Below, piece by piece: positions 19,820 through 29,567 of a stretch of 64,000 nt of DNA. The stretch's first letter is position 1; every line of letters starts with the position of its first letter. This stretch comes from Ancylobacter moscoviensis (GTDB lineage Bacteria > Pseudomonadota > Alphaproteobacteria > Rhizobiales > Xanthobacteraceae), in NCBI RefSeq assembly GCF_007559435.1, contig NZ_VMBP01000002.1, positions 496,001 to 560,000 of the forward strand, in the 5' to 3' direction. Position numbers and translations under genes: made by a program. A model generated the notes under the pieces. That model saw nothing but the letters and a program-made list of their open reading frames with translations, made no database searches and was not told the origin of the DNA.

Positions 19820-21493
19820 ATGTCACAGGAACCTGCCGACCAGCTCCTCATCGCGCTTGCGCAGCTCAACCCGATCGTCGGCGACGTCGCCGGCAATATG
19901 CGTCAGGCGCGCGAGGCGCGGGCGCAGGCGGCTGAGCAGGGAGCCGAGCTTCTCGTCTTCACCGAGCTGTTCCTCTCCGGCTACCCGCCGGAGGACCTCG
20001 TGCTCAAGCCGTCCTTCCAGGCGGCCTGCCGCGCGGCGGTGGAGGAACTCGCCGCCGATACCGTGGACGGCGGCCCGGCGCTGCTCATCGGCACGCCGTG
20101 GCTCGACGGCGGCAAGCTCTACAACGCCGTGCTGCTGCTCGATGAAGGCCGGGTGGCGGCGGCGCGCTATAAGGTCGACCTGCCCAACTACGGCCCCTTC
20201 GACGAGAAGCGGGTTTTCGCTGCTGGCCCGATGCCGGGGCCCATCCCCTTCCGCGGCGTGCGGATCGGTGTCCCGGTCTGCGAGGATATCTGGTCGCAGG
20301 ACGTGATCGAATGCCTCGCCGAGACGGGCTCGGAGCTGCTGCTCGTGCCCAACGGCTCGCCCTATCGGCGCAGCGTCTACGACGAGCGGATGAATGTCGC
20401 GGTCGCCCGTGTGGTCGAGAGCGGGCTGCCGCTCGCCTATGTGAACCAGGTGGGCGGCCAGGACGAACTGGTCTTCGACGGCGGCTCCTTCGTGCTCAAT
20501 GCCGACCGTACGCTGCCCATCCAGCTGCCGAACTTCCAGGAGAGGGTGCGCCTCACCCGCTGGGAGCGCTGGGCCGATGGCTGGCGCTGCGAGGAGGGCG
20601 CGCGGGCGCCGCTGCTGCTCGAGGACGAGGCGGACTATGCCGCCTGCGTCATGGGGCTGCGCGATTACGTGGAGAAGAACCGCTTTCCCGGCGTCGTGCT
20701 CGGCCTGTCGGGCGGCATCGATTCCGCGCTCGTTGCCGCCATGGCGGTGGACGCGCTGGGCCCCGAGCGGGTGCACTGCGTGATGCTGCCCTATCGCTAC
20801 ACCTCGAACGAGTCGTTGTCGGATGCCGCCGGCGTCGCGCAGGCGCTGGGCGTGCGCTACGACATCCTGCCCATCGCCGAGGGTGTCGAGGCGCTCGAGA
20901 AGGTGCTGGCGCCGATGTTCGACGGCCAGCCGCGCGATGTGACCGAGGAGAATCTCCAGTCGCGCGTGCGCGGCACGCTGCTGATGTCGATCTCCAACAA
21001 GTTCGGCGCCATGGTCGTGACCACCGGCAACAAGTCGGAGATGTCGACCGGCTACGCCACGCTCTACGGCGACATGAACGGCGGCTATAACCCGCTGAAG
21101 GACCTCTACAAGACGCAGGTCTTCCGGCTCTGCGCGCTGCGCAACCGCTGGAAGCCGGCCTATGCCCTCGGCCCCGCCGGTCCGGTGATCCCCGAGAACG
21201 TCATCACCAAGCCGCCGACCGCCGAGCTGCGCGAGAACCAGAAGGACCAGGACAGCCTGCCGCCCTACGATGTGCTCGACGCCATTCTGGAACGTCTGGT
21301 GGAGCGTGAGCTGCCGGTCGCCGACATCGTGGCGGAGGGGTTCGAGGCGGCGCTGGTGGCGCGGGTCGAGCGCCTGCTCAACATCGCCGAGTACAAGCGC
21401 CGACAGGCGGCGCCGGGCGTGAAGGTGACGGCGCGCAATTTCGGACGCGACCGGCGCTATCCCGTCACCAACCGCTTCCGCGAGACCGCATAG
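19820..21493 (+). CDS. nadE: Glutamine-dependent NAD+ synthetase
   Basis: Makes NAD+ from nicotinic acid adenine dinucleotide, ATP and glutamine. The 557-residue enzyme has an N-terminal nitrilase-type glutaminase domain with its Glu-Lys-Cys triad (Glu in FTELFLSGYPPEDL, Lys in YKVDLPNYGPFDEKR, Cys in GVPVCEDIW) and a C-terminal synthetase domain with the PP-loop LGLSGGIDSALVAAMAVDAL (about 294-313) and the conserved NKSEMSTGYATLYGD. The glutaminase triad is intact, so it uses glutamine rather than free ammonia. It follows the RgpF gene by 35 bases but is probably unrelated in function. Confidence 0.97.
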   Translation: MSQEPADQLLIALAQLNPIVGDVAGNMRQAREARAQAAEQGAELLVFTELFLSGYPPEDLVLKPSFQAACRAAVEELAADTVDGGPALLIGTPWLDGGKLYNAVLLLDEGRVAAARYKVDLPNYGPFDEKRVFAAGPMPGPIPFRGVRIGVPVCEDIWSQDVIECLAETGSELLLVPNGSPYRRSVYDERMNVAVARVVESGLPLAYVNQVGGQDELVFDGGSFVLNADRTLPIQLPNFQERVRLTRWERWADGWRCEEGARAPLLLEDEADYAACVMGLRDYVEKNRFPGVVLGLSGGIDSALVAAMAVDALGPERVHCVMLPYRYTSNESLSDAAGVAQALGVRYDILPIAEGVEALEKVLAPMFDGQPRDVTEENLQSRVRGTLLMSISNKFGAMVVTTGNKSEMSTGYATLYGDMNGGYNPLKDLYKTQVFRLCALRNRWKPAYALGPAGPVIPENVITKPPTAELRENQKDQDSLPPYDVLDAILERLVERELPVADIVAEGFEAALVARVERLLNIAEYKRRQAAPGVKVTARNFGRDRRYPVTNRFRETA

Positions 21494-21601
21494 CGCCGGG
21501 CGCCGGGCCTTCCCGCTGTCGTGATGCGCCGGGTCCGCGCTCCGGTGCTATCACTTGTCCTACCTGCGATTTTGCAGGGCGTGCGGCCGGAGTTGAGGCC
21601 T

Positions 21602-22405
21602 ATGACGACGGCGAGGACGGTCTGGTTCGCGATCCTGCTGGCCGGATGCTTCGCTGGCGTGCCGGCTGCCGCACAGGACATGCTGCGCTATCTCGATCTG
21701 AACTCGCCGCGTATGACGACGGCGGAGATGAGCCGCGCCGATGTCGAGGCCCGGATCGCTGCCGCAAGGCTGGGCGAGCCTGTCGATCTCGCGGGGCGTC
21801 AGCTCAACGGTCTCGATCTGTCCGGCCTCGACCTGACCGGAGCGAATTTCCGCGCCGCCCTGCTCAACGGCGCAAATCTCTCCCATGCGCGGCTTGATGG
21901 GGCGGTGTTCGATCAGGCCTGGATGCTGAAGGCTGACCTTTCCGGTGCCAGCCTGAAGAAGGCCCGCCTGTTCGGCACGCAGGCACAGGATGGCCGGTTC
22001 GCCGGCGCCGATCTCTCCGGCGCGCGCATCGCGGGCGATTTCTCGCGCGCCGATCTCGCCAGGGCCGATCTCTCCGGCGCCGACTTCAGTGCCGACATGC
22101 GCAACCAGTCGATGGGCCTGATGCGCGGCGTACTGAACTCGGCCAATCTCGAAGGGGCCGATCTGAAAGGTGCCAACCTGTCCCGTGCCCAGCTTCGCCA
22201 TGCCAATCTCAGGACGGCGGATCTGGCAGGCGCCTCGCTTGTCGGCATGGAGGCCGCCGGCACGGACTTCACCGGGGCCAATGTGGCGGGCGCGGATTTC
22301 AGGAACGCCGATGTCGACTCGGCGCGGCTGATCGATCTCGCCGGCCTCGCGGAAGCGAAGAATCTGGATGCGGCCCGGAATCTCGGCCTCGCCATACGCA
22401 AGTGA
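21602..22405 (+). CDS. Exported pentapeptide-repeat protein
   Basis: About 267 residues: an N-terminal export signal ([19 protein letters not shown]), then from roughly residue 58 to 245 a run of A(D/N)LSX pentapeptide repeats such as [20 protein letters not shown] and [18 protein letters not shown], which fold into a right-handed four-sided beta helix. LAGC fits a lipobox, so it may be a lipoprotein; cleavage at AAAQ is the alternative. There is an interruption in the repeats near [10 protein letters not shown]. Pentapeptide-repeat proteins have varied roles and none can be assigned here. ATG 21602 is chosen because the signal begins there; GTG 21521 and ATG 21524 are longer options. Confidence 0.82.
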   Translation: MTTARTVWFAILLAGCFAGVPAAAQDMLRYLDLNSPRMTTAEMSRADVEARIAAARLGEPVDLAGRQLNGLDLSGLDLTGANFRAALLNGANLSHARLDGAVFDQAWMLKADLSGASLKKARLFGTQAQDGRFAGADLSGARIAGDFSRADLARADLSGADFSADMRNQSMGLMRGVLNSANLEGADLKGANLSRAQLRHANLRTADLAGASLVGMEAAGTDFTGANVAGADFRNADVDSARLIDLAGLAEAKNLDAARNLGLAIRK

Positions 22406-22454
22406 TGGGCGTGCGGTTGTAAGCCGGTCGCGCCTCGGCGATAAGGCGCGCATC

Positions 22455-23804
22455 ATGAGCATCAAACCCGTCCTGCGCTTCGCGCCGTCGCCGACCGGCC
22501 TCCTGCATGTCGGCAATGCCCGCACGGCGCTCTACAACGCCCTTTATGCCCGGCGCGAGGGCGGCACCTTCATCCTGCGCTACGACGACACCGACACGGC
22601 CCGCTCGACCGAGGCGTTCGCGGACGCCATTGCCGAGGATGTCGAATGGCTCGGCATTCGTCCCGATCGGGTGGAGCACCAGTCGCGCCGGCTTCCGCGC
22701 TATGATGCGGCGGTGGAGCGGCTGAAGGCGCAGGGCCGGCTCTATCCGGCCTATGAGACGGAAGAGGAGCTGGAGACGCGGCGCCTCTCGCGGCGTCGGC
22801 GCGGCCTGCCGCCGATCTATGACCGGGCGGCGCTGAAGCTCACCGAGGCCGACCGCGCGCGGCTGGAGGCGGAAGGACGCCGGCCGCATTGGCGCTTCCG
22901 CCTCGACGGGCGTCAGGTCGTCTGGACCGACATGGTGCGCGGCGAGCAGGGCGTCGACACCGCTACCCTGTCCGATCCCGTGCTGGTGCGCGAGGACGGC
23001 AGCTATCTCTACACGCTGACCTCGGTGGTCGACGATATCGAGATGGGCGTCACCCATGTGGTGCGCGGCGAGGACCACGTCACCAATACCGGCGTGCAGA
23101 TCGAGATCATCGAGGCGCTGGGGGCGAAGCCGCCCGCCTTCGGTCACCACAATCTCCTGATCCTGCCGAGCGGCGAGGGGCTGTCCAAGCGCCTCGGCCA
23201 TCTCTCCCTGCGCGCGCTGCGCGAGGCGGGGGAGGAGGCGCTCGCGGTGGCCTCGCTCGCGGTACTGACCGGCACGTCTCTGGCGGTGGAGCCGGTGGCG
23301 GATCTCGAAGCGCTCGCCGCGCGGATCGACTTCGCGAAGATTTCCCGCGCGCCGGCCCGCTTCGATCCGGCGGAACTGTCCGCGCTCACGGCGGCGACGC
23401 TCCACCATCTGCCCTTCGCGGCGGTGGCGGATCGCCTCGCCGCTCTTGGCGTTGGGGGCGGGGAGGCGTTCTGGCTCGCGGTGCGCGGCAATCTCGCCCG
23501 GCTCCCGGATGCCGCCGTGTGGTGGCGCGTGGTCGAGGGGCCGCTTGCTCCCGTCGTCGCAGCCGAGGACAGGGAGTTCCTCGCGGGCGCGGGGGCGCTG
23601 CTGCCGGAGGAACCGTGGGACGGCGACGTCTATGCGCGCTGGATGGCGGCGGTGAAGCCGGCGAGCGGGCGGTCGGGCCGCGCGCTGTTCCATCCGCTGC
23701 GGCTTGCCCTTACCGGCGCGGAGAGCGGGCCGGAACTGAAGGCGCTGCTGCCGCTCATCGGCCGTGCCCGGGCGCTCGCGCGCCTGCGCGGCGAGCCGGG
23801 CTGA
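22455..23804 (+). CDS. gltX: Glutamyl-tRNA synthetase (GluRS2-like)
   Basis: Class I aminoacyl-tRNA synthetase charging tRNA-Glu and, in alphaproteobacteria lacking GlnRS, often tRNA-Gln. The 449-residue protein has the HIGH-type motif [13 protein letters not shown] (about 10-22) and the KMSKS-type motif [10 protein letters not shown] (about 238-247). The common RIEDTD segment reads RYDDTD and the zinc-binding cysteines usual in the first GluRS are absent, features of the second, shorter gltX paralogue present in many Rhizobiales. A further gltX copy is expected elsewhere in the genome. ATG 22455 is supported by the family N-terminus. Confidence 0.93.
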   Translation: MSIKPVLRFAPSPTGLLHVGNARTALYNALYARREGGTFILRYDDTDTARSTEAFADAIAEDVEWLGIRPDRVEHQSRRLPRYDAAVERLKAQGRLYPAYETEEELETRRLSRRRRGLPPIYDRAALKLTEADRARLEAEGRRPHWRFRLDGRQVVWTDMVRGEQGVDTATLSDPVLVREDGSYLYTLTSVVDDIEMGVTHVVRGEDHVTNTGVQIEIIEALGAKPPAFGHHNLLILPSGEGLSKRLGHLSLRALREAGEEALAVASLAVLTGTSLAVEPVADLEALAARIDFAKISRAPARFDPAELSALTAATLHHLPFAAVADRLAALGVGGGEAFWLAVRGNLARLPDAAVWWRVVEGPLAPVVAAEDREFLAGAGALLPEEPWDGDVYARWMAAVKPASGRSGRALFHPLRLALTGAESGPELKALLPLIGRARALARLRGEPG

Positions 23805-23834
23805 CGATCAGGCCATCAGGATTTAGTTCAGGTC

Positions 23835-24830
23835 TCAGGGCTTGGCGCCGGCCGGCGGGTTGGCCGGGCGCGGCTGGGACATCTCGCGCGCGGCGTCCTC
23901 GGTGACGACGATGTCGCCCTTGCGCAGCGTCATGTCCTGCTGCTGGCCGAGCGCCTGCGCCCAGTTCATGCCGGCGGGGCGGCAGGAGCAGGCGGCGACG
24001 AACTGCTTCTTGTAGAGCAGGGCGTTGGGCAGCGACATGTAGGTCTGCCCGTTGGTGCCGACGGCCTGCTCGATGTCCTCGCCCGGATTGCGATAGGCGA
24101 ACAGTCGCGCCTCGGTGCCGGGGCACTGGCGCTGGCACTGGGCCTCGTCCGAGGGGAAGCGCGACGGGCTGGCGGAGAAGGAGATCGGGAAGAAGAAGCC
24201 GTCGCAGGTGCGCACGCAGACGGTCCGATAGGTCGAGACCTTCGGCATCTCCATCGGCTGAACGTTTTCAAGAGAAGGGGACTCCTCCGGCTCCTGCGGG
24301 GTGCGCGGTGCGCCGAAGAGCTGTTCGAAGAAGTTGCGCGGGCGCCTCTGCTCCCCGGCGGCGTCGTTGCGCCGGCCCTGGCCGAGCGCGGCCTGGTACT
24401 GCGGGCCACAATTGTTCTGCGCCAGCGCGTAGATGAGTTGGCGGCGCTGGGACTCGGTGCCGCTGCGCTGGCCGCGCGCCTGCACCATGGTGCGGTCGAG
24501 CGCCGAGCGCGCCTGCGTCAGGCGGCTGTTGAGCGCCTCGCACTGGGGCGGCAGCTGCGGCTGGAAGATGAGGAAGCCGCGCTTGTCGCAGCCCAGCTGG
24601 CGCGCCTGCGCCGCAAGGTCCGCGACCTCCTTCTGCTGGCGCGCGATGGTTCCGCCGAGATTGGGCTGCCCGCCCTGGCCGCTGTCGAGCGCGGAGAGCT
24701 GGCCCTCCAGCCGCATGCAGGTCGCACGATCGCCGCCCGGTGCGCCCTGCGCGTGCGCCAGACCTACGGAAGCGGCGAGTGTCGCGGCGGCGAGAAGGCA
24801 GGCGGCGAGGCGGGGGCGTTGAAACATCAT
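23835..24830 (-). CDS. DUF2865 domain-containing exported protein
   Basis: A 331-residue periplasmic protein with signal peptide (FQRPRLAACLLAAATLAASV, cleavage near AHAQ) and the DUF2865 signature in its second half: YRTVCVRTCDGFFFPISF, CQRQCPGTEARLFAYRNPG and a late CSCRPAGMNWA, with cysteines regularly spaced, suggesting disulfides. DUF2865 is found mostly in Rhizobiales and has no known function. The middle is Gln/Arg-rich. ATG 24830 or 24827 is the start; an upstream in-frame TTG at 24845 is less likely. It is divergent from creA and convergent with gltX. Confidence 0.85.
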   Translation of the reverse strand: MMFQRPRLAACLLAAATLAASVGLAHAQGAPGGDRATCMRLEGQLSALDSGQGGQPNLGGTIARQQKEVADLAAQARQLGCDKRGFLIFQPQLPPQCEALNSRLTQARSALDRTMVQARGQRSGTESQRRQLIYALAQNNCGPQYQAALGQGRRNDAAGEQRRPRNFFEQLFGAPRTPQEPEESPSLENVQPMEMPKVSTYRTVCVRTCDGFFFPISFSASPSRFPSDEAQCQRQCPGTEARLFAYRNPGEDIEQAVGTNGQTYMSLPNALLYKKQFVAACSCRPAGMNWAQALGQQQDMTLRKGDIVVTEDAAREMSQPRPANPPAGAKP

Positions 24831-25070
24831 CAGTCGGGACTGCAATCGGACCTGTCAGACGGCACCACGGAGCGGCACCACGGGCAGGTGTGCCGGAATC
24901 GACGCGAAGGCGCAATGAGCACGGCGAGCTTGTCGAAAGTTTGAACCCGCTTTCCGACACCGATGCAACTCTTTCGCGTGGCGATCCGCCATCGTCCCGC
25001 GCAAAGGCACCTCTTGCGCGGAAGAACGCCGTTGCGGGAAAGCACGCCATACCCATATGCGGATGCGGTG

Positions 25071-25628
25071 ATGATCCGGAGTTTCCCATCCATGACCCGC
25101 GCCGTTCGCGCCGCACTGCGCTCCCTGCCTCTTGCCGCCCTCGTTCTCGCGGGCGCGCTCGGCCTCGCCGGTCCGGCACGGGCACAGGAGCCGGACCTCA
25201 TCTTCCGCAAGTCGACTGTGTGGAACTTCCTGACCCCCGACGACAAGCTGGCGACCTACGGCATCGACGATCCCGTGGTCGCGGGCGTCGCCTGCCATTA
25301 CACCGTGCCGGAAAAGGGCGGCATGAAGGGCATGCTGGGCGTCGCGGAGGAGGTGTCGGACATCTCCATCGCCTGCCGGCAGATCGGGCCGATCTCCTTC
25401 CGCAGCAAGTTCGGGCAGGGCGATGTCGTCTATCGCGAGAGCCGCTCGCTCATCTTCAAGAAGATGCAGATCGTGCGCGGCTGCGACACCCGGCGCAACG
25501 TGCTGGTCTATCTCGTCTATTCGGACAAGCTGATCGACGGCAGTCCGAAGAACTCGACCTCGACCGTGCCGATTATGCCGTGGGGCGCGACGAACGAGGC
25601 GCCCAAATGCGCTGATTACCTCAAGTGA
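25071..25628 (+). CDS. creA: CreA family protein
   Basis: A 185-residue exported protein of the CreA family. After a signal peptide (LRSLPLAALVLAGALGLAGP, cleaved at ARAQ) come the family blocks KSTVWNFLTPDDKLATYGID, VACHYTVPEKGG, EVSDISIACRQIGPI and KKMQIVRGCDTRRNVLVYLV. Each has a conserved cysteine. CreA is named from the E. coli creABCD locus, but its role remains unknown; no creBCD genes are here. ATG 25071 is chosen, with ATG 25092 as alternative. The frame upstream to 24963 is not family-like. Confidence 0.9.
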   Translation: MIRSFPSMTRAVRAALRSLPLAALVLAGALGLAGPARAQEPDLIFRKSTVWNFLTPDDKLATYGIDDPVVAGVACHYTVPEKGGMKGMLGVAEEVSDISIACRQIGPISFRSKFGQGDVVYRESRSLIFKKMQIVRGCDTRRNVLVYLVYSDKLIDGSPKNSTSTVPIMPWGATNEAPKCADYLK

Positions 25629-25640
25629 GGGCGCCGCGGC

Positions 25641-25979
25641 TCAGCGCGTGCAGGTGATCGCGACCGAGTCCTGGCAGTTGCTGCCGTAGCAGGCCGTGCG
25701 CACCGGAGTGGTGCCGACCGAACCGAGCACCGCGTCCGACTTCACCGTGCCGAAATTGACGGCGCGCTCGTAATCATGGACCCGGCACCAGGCGTCCGCC
25801 ATGGCCTGTCCGCAGGTCGCGCCCGAGGCGATGCAGGCATCGATGCCGTAGCCGTCCGAGGAATCGATCAGGAACAGCTTGTCGGCTCCCCCGGCGAGCG
25901 CGAGGCCGGGCGCCAGGCAGAGGGCAGCAGCAAGAATGGCCGGGCGGAGACGGCGAACGGCGGGGAGCATCGCGGACAT
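25641..25979 (-). CDS. Small cysteine-containing exported protein, function unknown
   Basis: 112 residues with a signal peptide (RRLRPAILAAALCLAPGLAL ending at ALAGG). The mature part of about 83 residues holds six cysteines (CIASGATCGQAMADAWCRVH, TACYGSNCQDSVAITC), consistent with three disulfides in the periplasm or outside the cell. I do not recognise a named domain, though similar short proteins appear in Rhizobiales. It ends 12 bases from the stop of the convergent creA gene. Confidence 0.72.
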   Translation of the reverse strand: MSAMLPAVRRLRPAILAAALCLAPGLALAGGADKLFLIDSSDGYGIDACIASGATCGQAMADAWCRVHDYERAVNFGTVKSDAVLGSVGTTPVRTACYGSNCQDSVAITCTR

Positions 25980-26295
25980 GGGACGGATCGTGTGTTGGGG
26001 CGGCTAGCGTGGGGCTTGCGGATACACGGCAAGTGAACGCGAATATGGCGGGAAGGTTTGAACCGAGCCTTAACACCGCCATCCGGGCGCCCACTTTCGG
26101 CGCGGCGGAGATAGCGCTCCGTCCCGCGTTTCGTCAACCTCGGGCGCAACGGCCTCGTGCGAATGCGCTCATTCCCCGCAAATGAGCCGTTATCCGATGC
26201 AAAACCGCGCTCCGGCTTGACGCGGCGGGCCAAACGGACGACAGACGCGGCGCCGTCCCTCGCATCGGACGGCAGGATCCTGAAGGCGAGAATTG
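25980..26295. other. Intergenic region (316 bp) between divergent cysS and small exported gene
   Basis: No gene is seen. The region holds the promoters of both flanking genes. TTGACG at 26217-26222 is a possible -35 for cysS, but its -10 partner is poor. CTCATT (26169-26174) and AATGAG (26181-26186) form a weak inverted repeat. Confidence 0.5.
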
Positions 26296-27690
26296 ATGTC
26301 GGGTACGAACGGGCAGGGGCTTCCCGAGCTGAAGCTGTACAACACGCTCACGCGCGCCAAGGAGGTGTTCACGCCTCTCGATCCGGCGCATGTGCGCATG
26401 TATGTCTGCGGCCCGACCGTCTACGATTTCGCCCATATCGGCAATGCGCGCCCGGTGATCGTGTTCGATCTGCTCTACCGGCTGCTGCGCCACCTCTATG
26501 GCGCCGACCACGTCAAATATGTGCGCAACATCACCGACGTGGACGACAAGATCAACGCGCGCGCCGCCACGGAACTCCCCGGCATCGACCTCAACGAGGC
26601 GATCGCCCGCGTGACCTTCACCACCGAGGCGCAGTTCCACGACGATCTAGAAGCGCTCGGCGTGCTTCATCCCGACGTGGAGCCCCGCGCGACCGAGCAC
26701 ATCGCCGAGATGCGCCAGCTCATCGAGATGCTGGTCGCCTCCGGCCACGCCTATGTGGCGGAGGACCACGTGCTGTTCTCGGTGCCCTCCATGCCCGACT
26801 ACGGCAAGCTCTCGCACCGGCCGCTCGACGACATGCTGGCCGGTGCCCGCGTCGACGTCGCGCCCTACAAGAAGGATGCGATGGACTTCGTGCTGTGGAA
26901 GCCCTCCAAGCCCGGTGAGCCCGGCTGGCCGTCGCCGGCGGGCATCGTCGCTCCGGGGCGTCCGGGCTGGCACATCGAGTGCTCCGCCATGAGCTGGAAG
27001 CATCTGGGCGAGACCTTCGACATCCATGGCGGCGGCATCGATCTCGTCTTCCCGCACCATGAGAACGAGGTGGCACAGTCGCGCTGCGCCTTCCACACCG
27101 GCATCATGGCCAAGGTCTGGATGCACAACGGCTTCCTGCAGGTGGAAGGCGAGAAGATGTCGAAGTCGCTCGGCAACTTCATCACCATCCGCCAGCTTCT
27201 GGCGGACTGGCCCGGCCCGGTGCTGCGCCTCAACATGCTGAAGACCCATTACCGCCAGCCCATCGACTGGACGGTGAAGGGGCTGGAGGAAAGCGCGAAG
27301 ACGCTGGAGCAGTGGTTCGACGCCGCCGCGCCGGATGCCTATCCGCGTCCCGCCCCGGCGGTGCTGGAGGCGCTTGCCGACGACCTCAATACGCCGAAGG
27401 CCATCGCCGAGATGCACGCGCTGAAGGATCACGCGGGCAAGAAGGCGCTGGCCGGCACGCTTGCCTTCTTCGGCTTCGAGGCCGCGCCGCTGCATGAATG
27501 GGCCGCCGCCCGGGCGCCGGCGCTCGTCATTCCCGAGACGGAGATCGAGGCCCGCATCGCCGAGCGGATCGTCGCCCGGCAGAATCGCGACTGGGCCGCG
27601 TCCGACCGTATCCGCGACGAGCTTCTGGCGCTCGGCGTGGCGCTGAAGGACAACAAGGACGGCACCACGAGCTGGGAGCCGAAGCGGTGA
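26296..27690 (+). CDS. cysS: Cysteinyl-tRNA synthetase
   Basis: Class I synthetase that charges tRNA-Cys. The 464-residue enzyme has the HIGH-type [18 protein letters not shown] with a zinc-binding Cys (about 36), the zinc/active-site block [30 protein letters not shown], and the KMSKS loop [10 protein letters not shown] (about 285-294). ATG 26296 follows an in-frame TTG by three bases and is preferred. Its stop codon overlaps the next gene's GTG, so the acetyltransferase is translationally coupled. Confidence 0.97.
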   Translation: MSGTNGQGLPELKLYNTLTRAKEVFTPLDPAHVRMYVCGPTVYDFAHIGNARPVIVFDLLYRLLRHLYGADHVKYVRNITDVDDKINARAATELPGIDLNEAIARVTFTTEAQFHDDLEALGVLHPDVEPRATEHIAEMRQLIEMLVASGHAYVAEDHVLFSVPSMPDYGKLSHRPLDDMLAGARVDVAPYKKDAMDFVLWKPSKPGEPGWPSPAGIVAPGRPGWHIECSAMSWKHLGETFDIHGGGIDLVFPHHENEVAQSRCAFHTGIMAKVWMHNGFLQVEGEKMSKSLGNFITIRQLLADWPGPVLRLNMLKTHYRQPIDWTVKGLEESAKTLEQWFDAAAPDAYPRPAPAVLEALADDLNTPKAIAEMHALKDHAGKKALAGTLAFFGFEAAPLHEWAAARAPALVIPETEIEARIAERIVARQNRDWAASDRIRDELLALGVALKDNKDGTTSWEPKR

Positions 27691-28187
27691 GCGATGGGCC
27701 CACCGCCGCGCTGCGTCCGGCCTTGCCGGGCGACACGCCGGTGCTCGCCGCCATCGCGCAGGCGGCCATCTTCGAGCTGACCGGCGACGATTACGACGAG
27801 GACCAGCAGGAGGCCTGGGCCGCCGCGGCAGGCGACGAGGAAGCGCTGGCGGCGCGGCTCGCCGACCAACTGACGCTGGTGGCCACGCGCGGAGGAATCC
27901 CGGTCGGTTTCATCGCGCTGGCCGACAACCGTCTCGTCGACCAGCTCTACGTGCATCCGGACGTCGCCGGCGAGGGAGTCGGCGCGCTGCTATGCGACGC
28001 CATCGAAAGGCTGGCGGCCGCCCGCGGGGCGAAAAGCCTCACCGTCGATGCGAGCGACACGGCGCTCGGCTTCTTCCAGAAGCGTGGCTATGTGCCAAAG
28101 CATCGCAACACCGTGCCGCGCGGCGGCGTGTGGCTCGGCAACACGACGATGGAGAAGAACGTCGGGGAGCCCGACCCGATCCATTGA
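27687..28187 (+). CDS. GNAT family N-acetyltransferase
   Basis: A 166-residue acetyl-CoA-dependent acetyltransferase. The fold runs from [16 protein letters not shown] at the N-terminus to motif [21 protein letters not shown] with the Q/RxxGxG/A pyrophosphate loop as GEGVGA (about 94-99), and the C-terminal [17 protein letters not shown] strand-helix typical of GNATs. The GTG start overlaps the cysS stop by four bases (GTGA), indicating one transcript. The substrate is unknown. Confidence 0.88.
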   Translation: MSDGPTAALRPALPGDTPVLAAIAQAAIFELTGDDYDEDQQEAWAAAAGDEEALAARLADQLTLVATRGGIPVGFIALADNRLVDQLYVHPDVAGEGVGALLCDAIERLAAARGAKSLTVDASDTALGFFQKRGYVPKHRNTVPRGGVWLGNTTMEKNVGEPDPIH

Positions 28188-28235
28188 TCGGGAAATGGTC
28201 GAGTCTCTCCCCGGAACGGCTCTCTTTCCCCCGCC

Positions 28236-28258
28236 ATGGCCGGGCTCGTCCCGGCCAT
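28236..28258. repeat. Dispersed palindromic repeat, copy 1 (ATGGCCGGG-N5-CCCGGCCAT)
   Basis: A 9-bp perfect inverted repeat around CTCGT between two convergent genes. A second copy with the same arms lies at 49254-49278. Such ATGGCCGGG/CCCGGCCAT palindromes recur across Rhizobiales genomes and, when read through, produce spurious peptides starting MAGxxPAI. It could act as a transcription terminator here because TTCTCTTTCC follows. Confidence 0.75.
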
Positions 28259-28342
28259 TCTCTTTCCGCCGATCCAATCAAGGCGCATCCCGGGGCGTCT
28301 GTGGGAATGCGTGCTCTTGCGCGCCCGGCGTCGATGCGCCGC

Positions 28343-28954
28343 TCACATCCGGTCGAGCACGCGCTCCTCGGCCGCGCCGTGCAGTTCCTGATCGCCGAGA
28401 TGGGCGACGGCGCCGTGGAGCTTGGGCAGCACGGCGCGCACATTGTGCGCCACCAGCAGTTTCACCGGGCGGGCCGTGTTCACGAAGCCGGTTGCCTGCA
28501 TGTGATCGAGCAGGCCGAGCAGCGGATCCCAGAAGCCCGAGACGTTGAGCGCCATCACCGGCTTGGAGTGCCGGTTGAGTTGCACCCAGGTGAGTTGCTC
28601 GATCAGTTCCTCCAGCGTGCCGATGCCGCCGGGCAGGGCGATGAAGGCGTCCGCACGCTCGAACATCAGGCGCTTGCGCTCATGCATGTCCTTGGTGACG
28701 ATCAGCTCGTGGGCGTGGTCGAACGCCTGCTCCTTGCCGATCAGGAAGTCCGGAATGATTCCCGTGACCTTGCCGCCGGCCTCCGCGCAGGCGCGGGCCG
28801 TGGCGCCCATCAGCCCGACGCCGCCGCCGCCATAGACGAGGCGGATGTCCTCGGCGGCGAACAGCCGCCCCAGCTCGATCGCGGTTTCCAGATAAATGGC
28901 CTCGGCTCCCGGAGCCGCGCCGCAATAGACACATACACTTTTGATCTTCGTCAT
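28343..28954 (-). CDS. LOG family protein (TIGR00730), probable nucleoside-5'-monophosphate phosphoribohydrolase
   Basis: A 203-residue Rossmann-fold protein of the LOG family, whose characterised members release free cytokinin bases by removing ribose 5-phosphate from their nucleotides; bacterial members may act on AMP or similar. Signature blocks are SVCVYCGAAPG, RLVYGGGGVGLMG (about 44-56) and PGGIGTLEELIEQLTW (about 108-123), the last being the catalytic PGGxGTxxE motif. ATG 28954 or 28963 are both possible starts. It stands alone between convergent GNAT and divergent arsR-type genes. Confidence 0.9.
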   Translation of the reverse strand: MTKIKSVCVYCGAAPGAEAIYLETAIELGRLFAAEDIRLVYGGGGVGLMGATARACAEAGGKVTGIIPDFLIGKEQAFDHAHELIVTKDMHERKRLMFERADAFIALPGGIGTLEELIEQLTWVQLNRHSKPVMALNVSGFWDPLLGLLDHMQATGFVNTARPVKLLVAHNVRAVLPKLHGAVAHLGDQELHGAAEERVLDRM

Positions 28955-29104
28955 GGACGCCATGGTGCACCGCAGCAGAAGCGCGTTCAAGCGCTCTCGA
29001 TCCCCTGACATGACATCCCCGCGCGAGAGGTGCAAACCGCGACGGGGCGGAATGGTTCGACGTCAGCAATTCACGGTCGTTTGTTGGAAATTTGTCTTGA
29101 TCTC

Positions 29105-29120
29105 ATCGTTGATCGACGAT
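29105..29120. promoter_or_regulatory. Candidate ArsR operator
   Basis: ATCGTTGATCGACGAT is a 16-base palindrome with one mismatched pair, starting 27 bases upstream of the ArsR-type start codon. Position and symmetry fit autoregulation by the winged-helix protein encoded next. Confidence 0.55.
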
Positions 29121-29131
29121 AAACGATCACC

Positions 29132-29485
29132 ATGTCCTCCACCGGCACCGACGAACTCCTCGCCTTGCGGCTGCGGGCCCTCGCGCATCCGGCGCGGCTG
29201 GCGATCCTGCGGGCGCTGGCGGAGACCGAACGCTGCCAATGTGGCGAGATCGTGCGCGGGCTCCCCCTCGCGCAGTCGACGGTCTCGCAGCATCTGAAGG
29301 TCCTGAAGGAGGCCGGGCTCATCACCGGCACGATCGAGGGGCCGCGTTCCTGCTACTGCCTTGACCGGGAAGCCTTCGCATCGCTGGCGCGGCAGGTCGG
29401 GCCGCTGCTGGCGCGTCTTTCCGGCGAGGGCGGCGAGCCACGTGCGGCCTGCAGTCCTGGCCCGCAGGAGGATGCACTGGTCTGA
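29132..29485 (+). CDS. ArsR-family metalloregulator
   Basis: A 117-residue winged-helix repressor. The helix-turn-helix reads LRALAHPARLAILRALAETE then GLPLAQSTVSQHLKVLKEAG (recognition helix about 47-66). ERCQCGEIV places two cysteines at the alpha-3 metal site of ArsR/SmtB proteins, and a further Cys pair follows in SCYCLD, so metal, metalloid or thiol sensing is likely. It lies 82 bases upstream of an Atm1-type exporter on the same strand, and a palindrome overlaps its own promoter, suggesting autoregulation and control of the exporter. Confidence 0.88.
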   Translation: MSSTGTDELLALRLRALAHPARLAILRALAETERCQCGEIVRGLPLAQSTVSQHLKVLKEAGLITGTIEGPRSCYCLDREAFASLARQVGPLLARLSGEGGEPRAACSPGPQEDALV

Positions 29486-29567
29486 TCTGGCCTCACGCCT
29501 ATCTCTACGACGAAAAATCGGGAATCCGGGCGAAAACGCCCGCAGAAAAAACGGAACTGGAAGTCGC

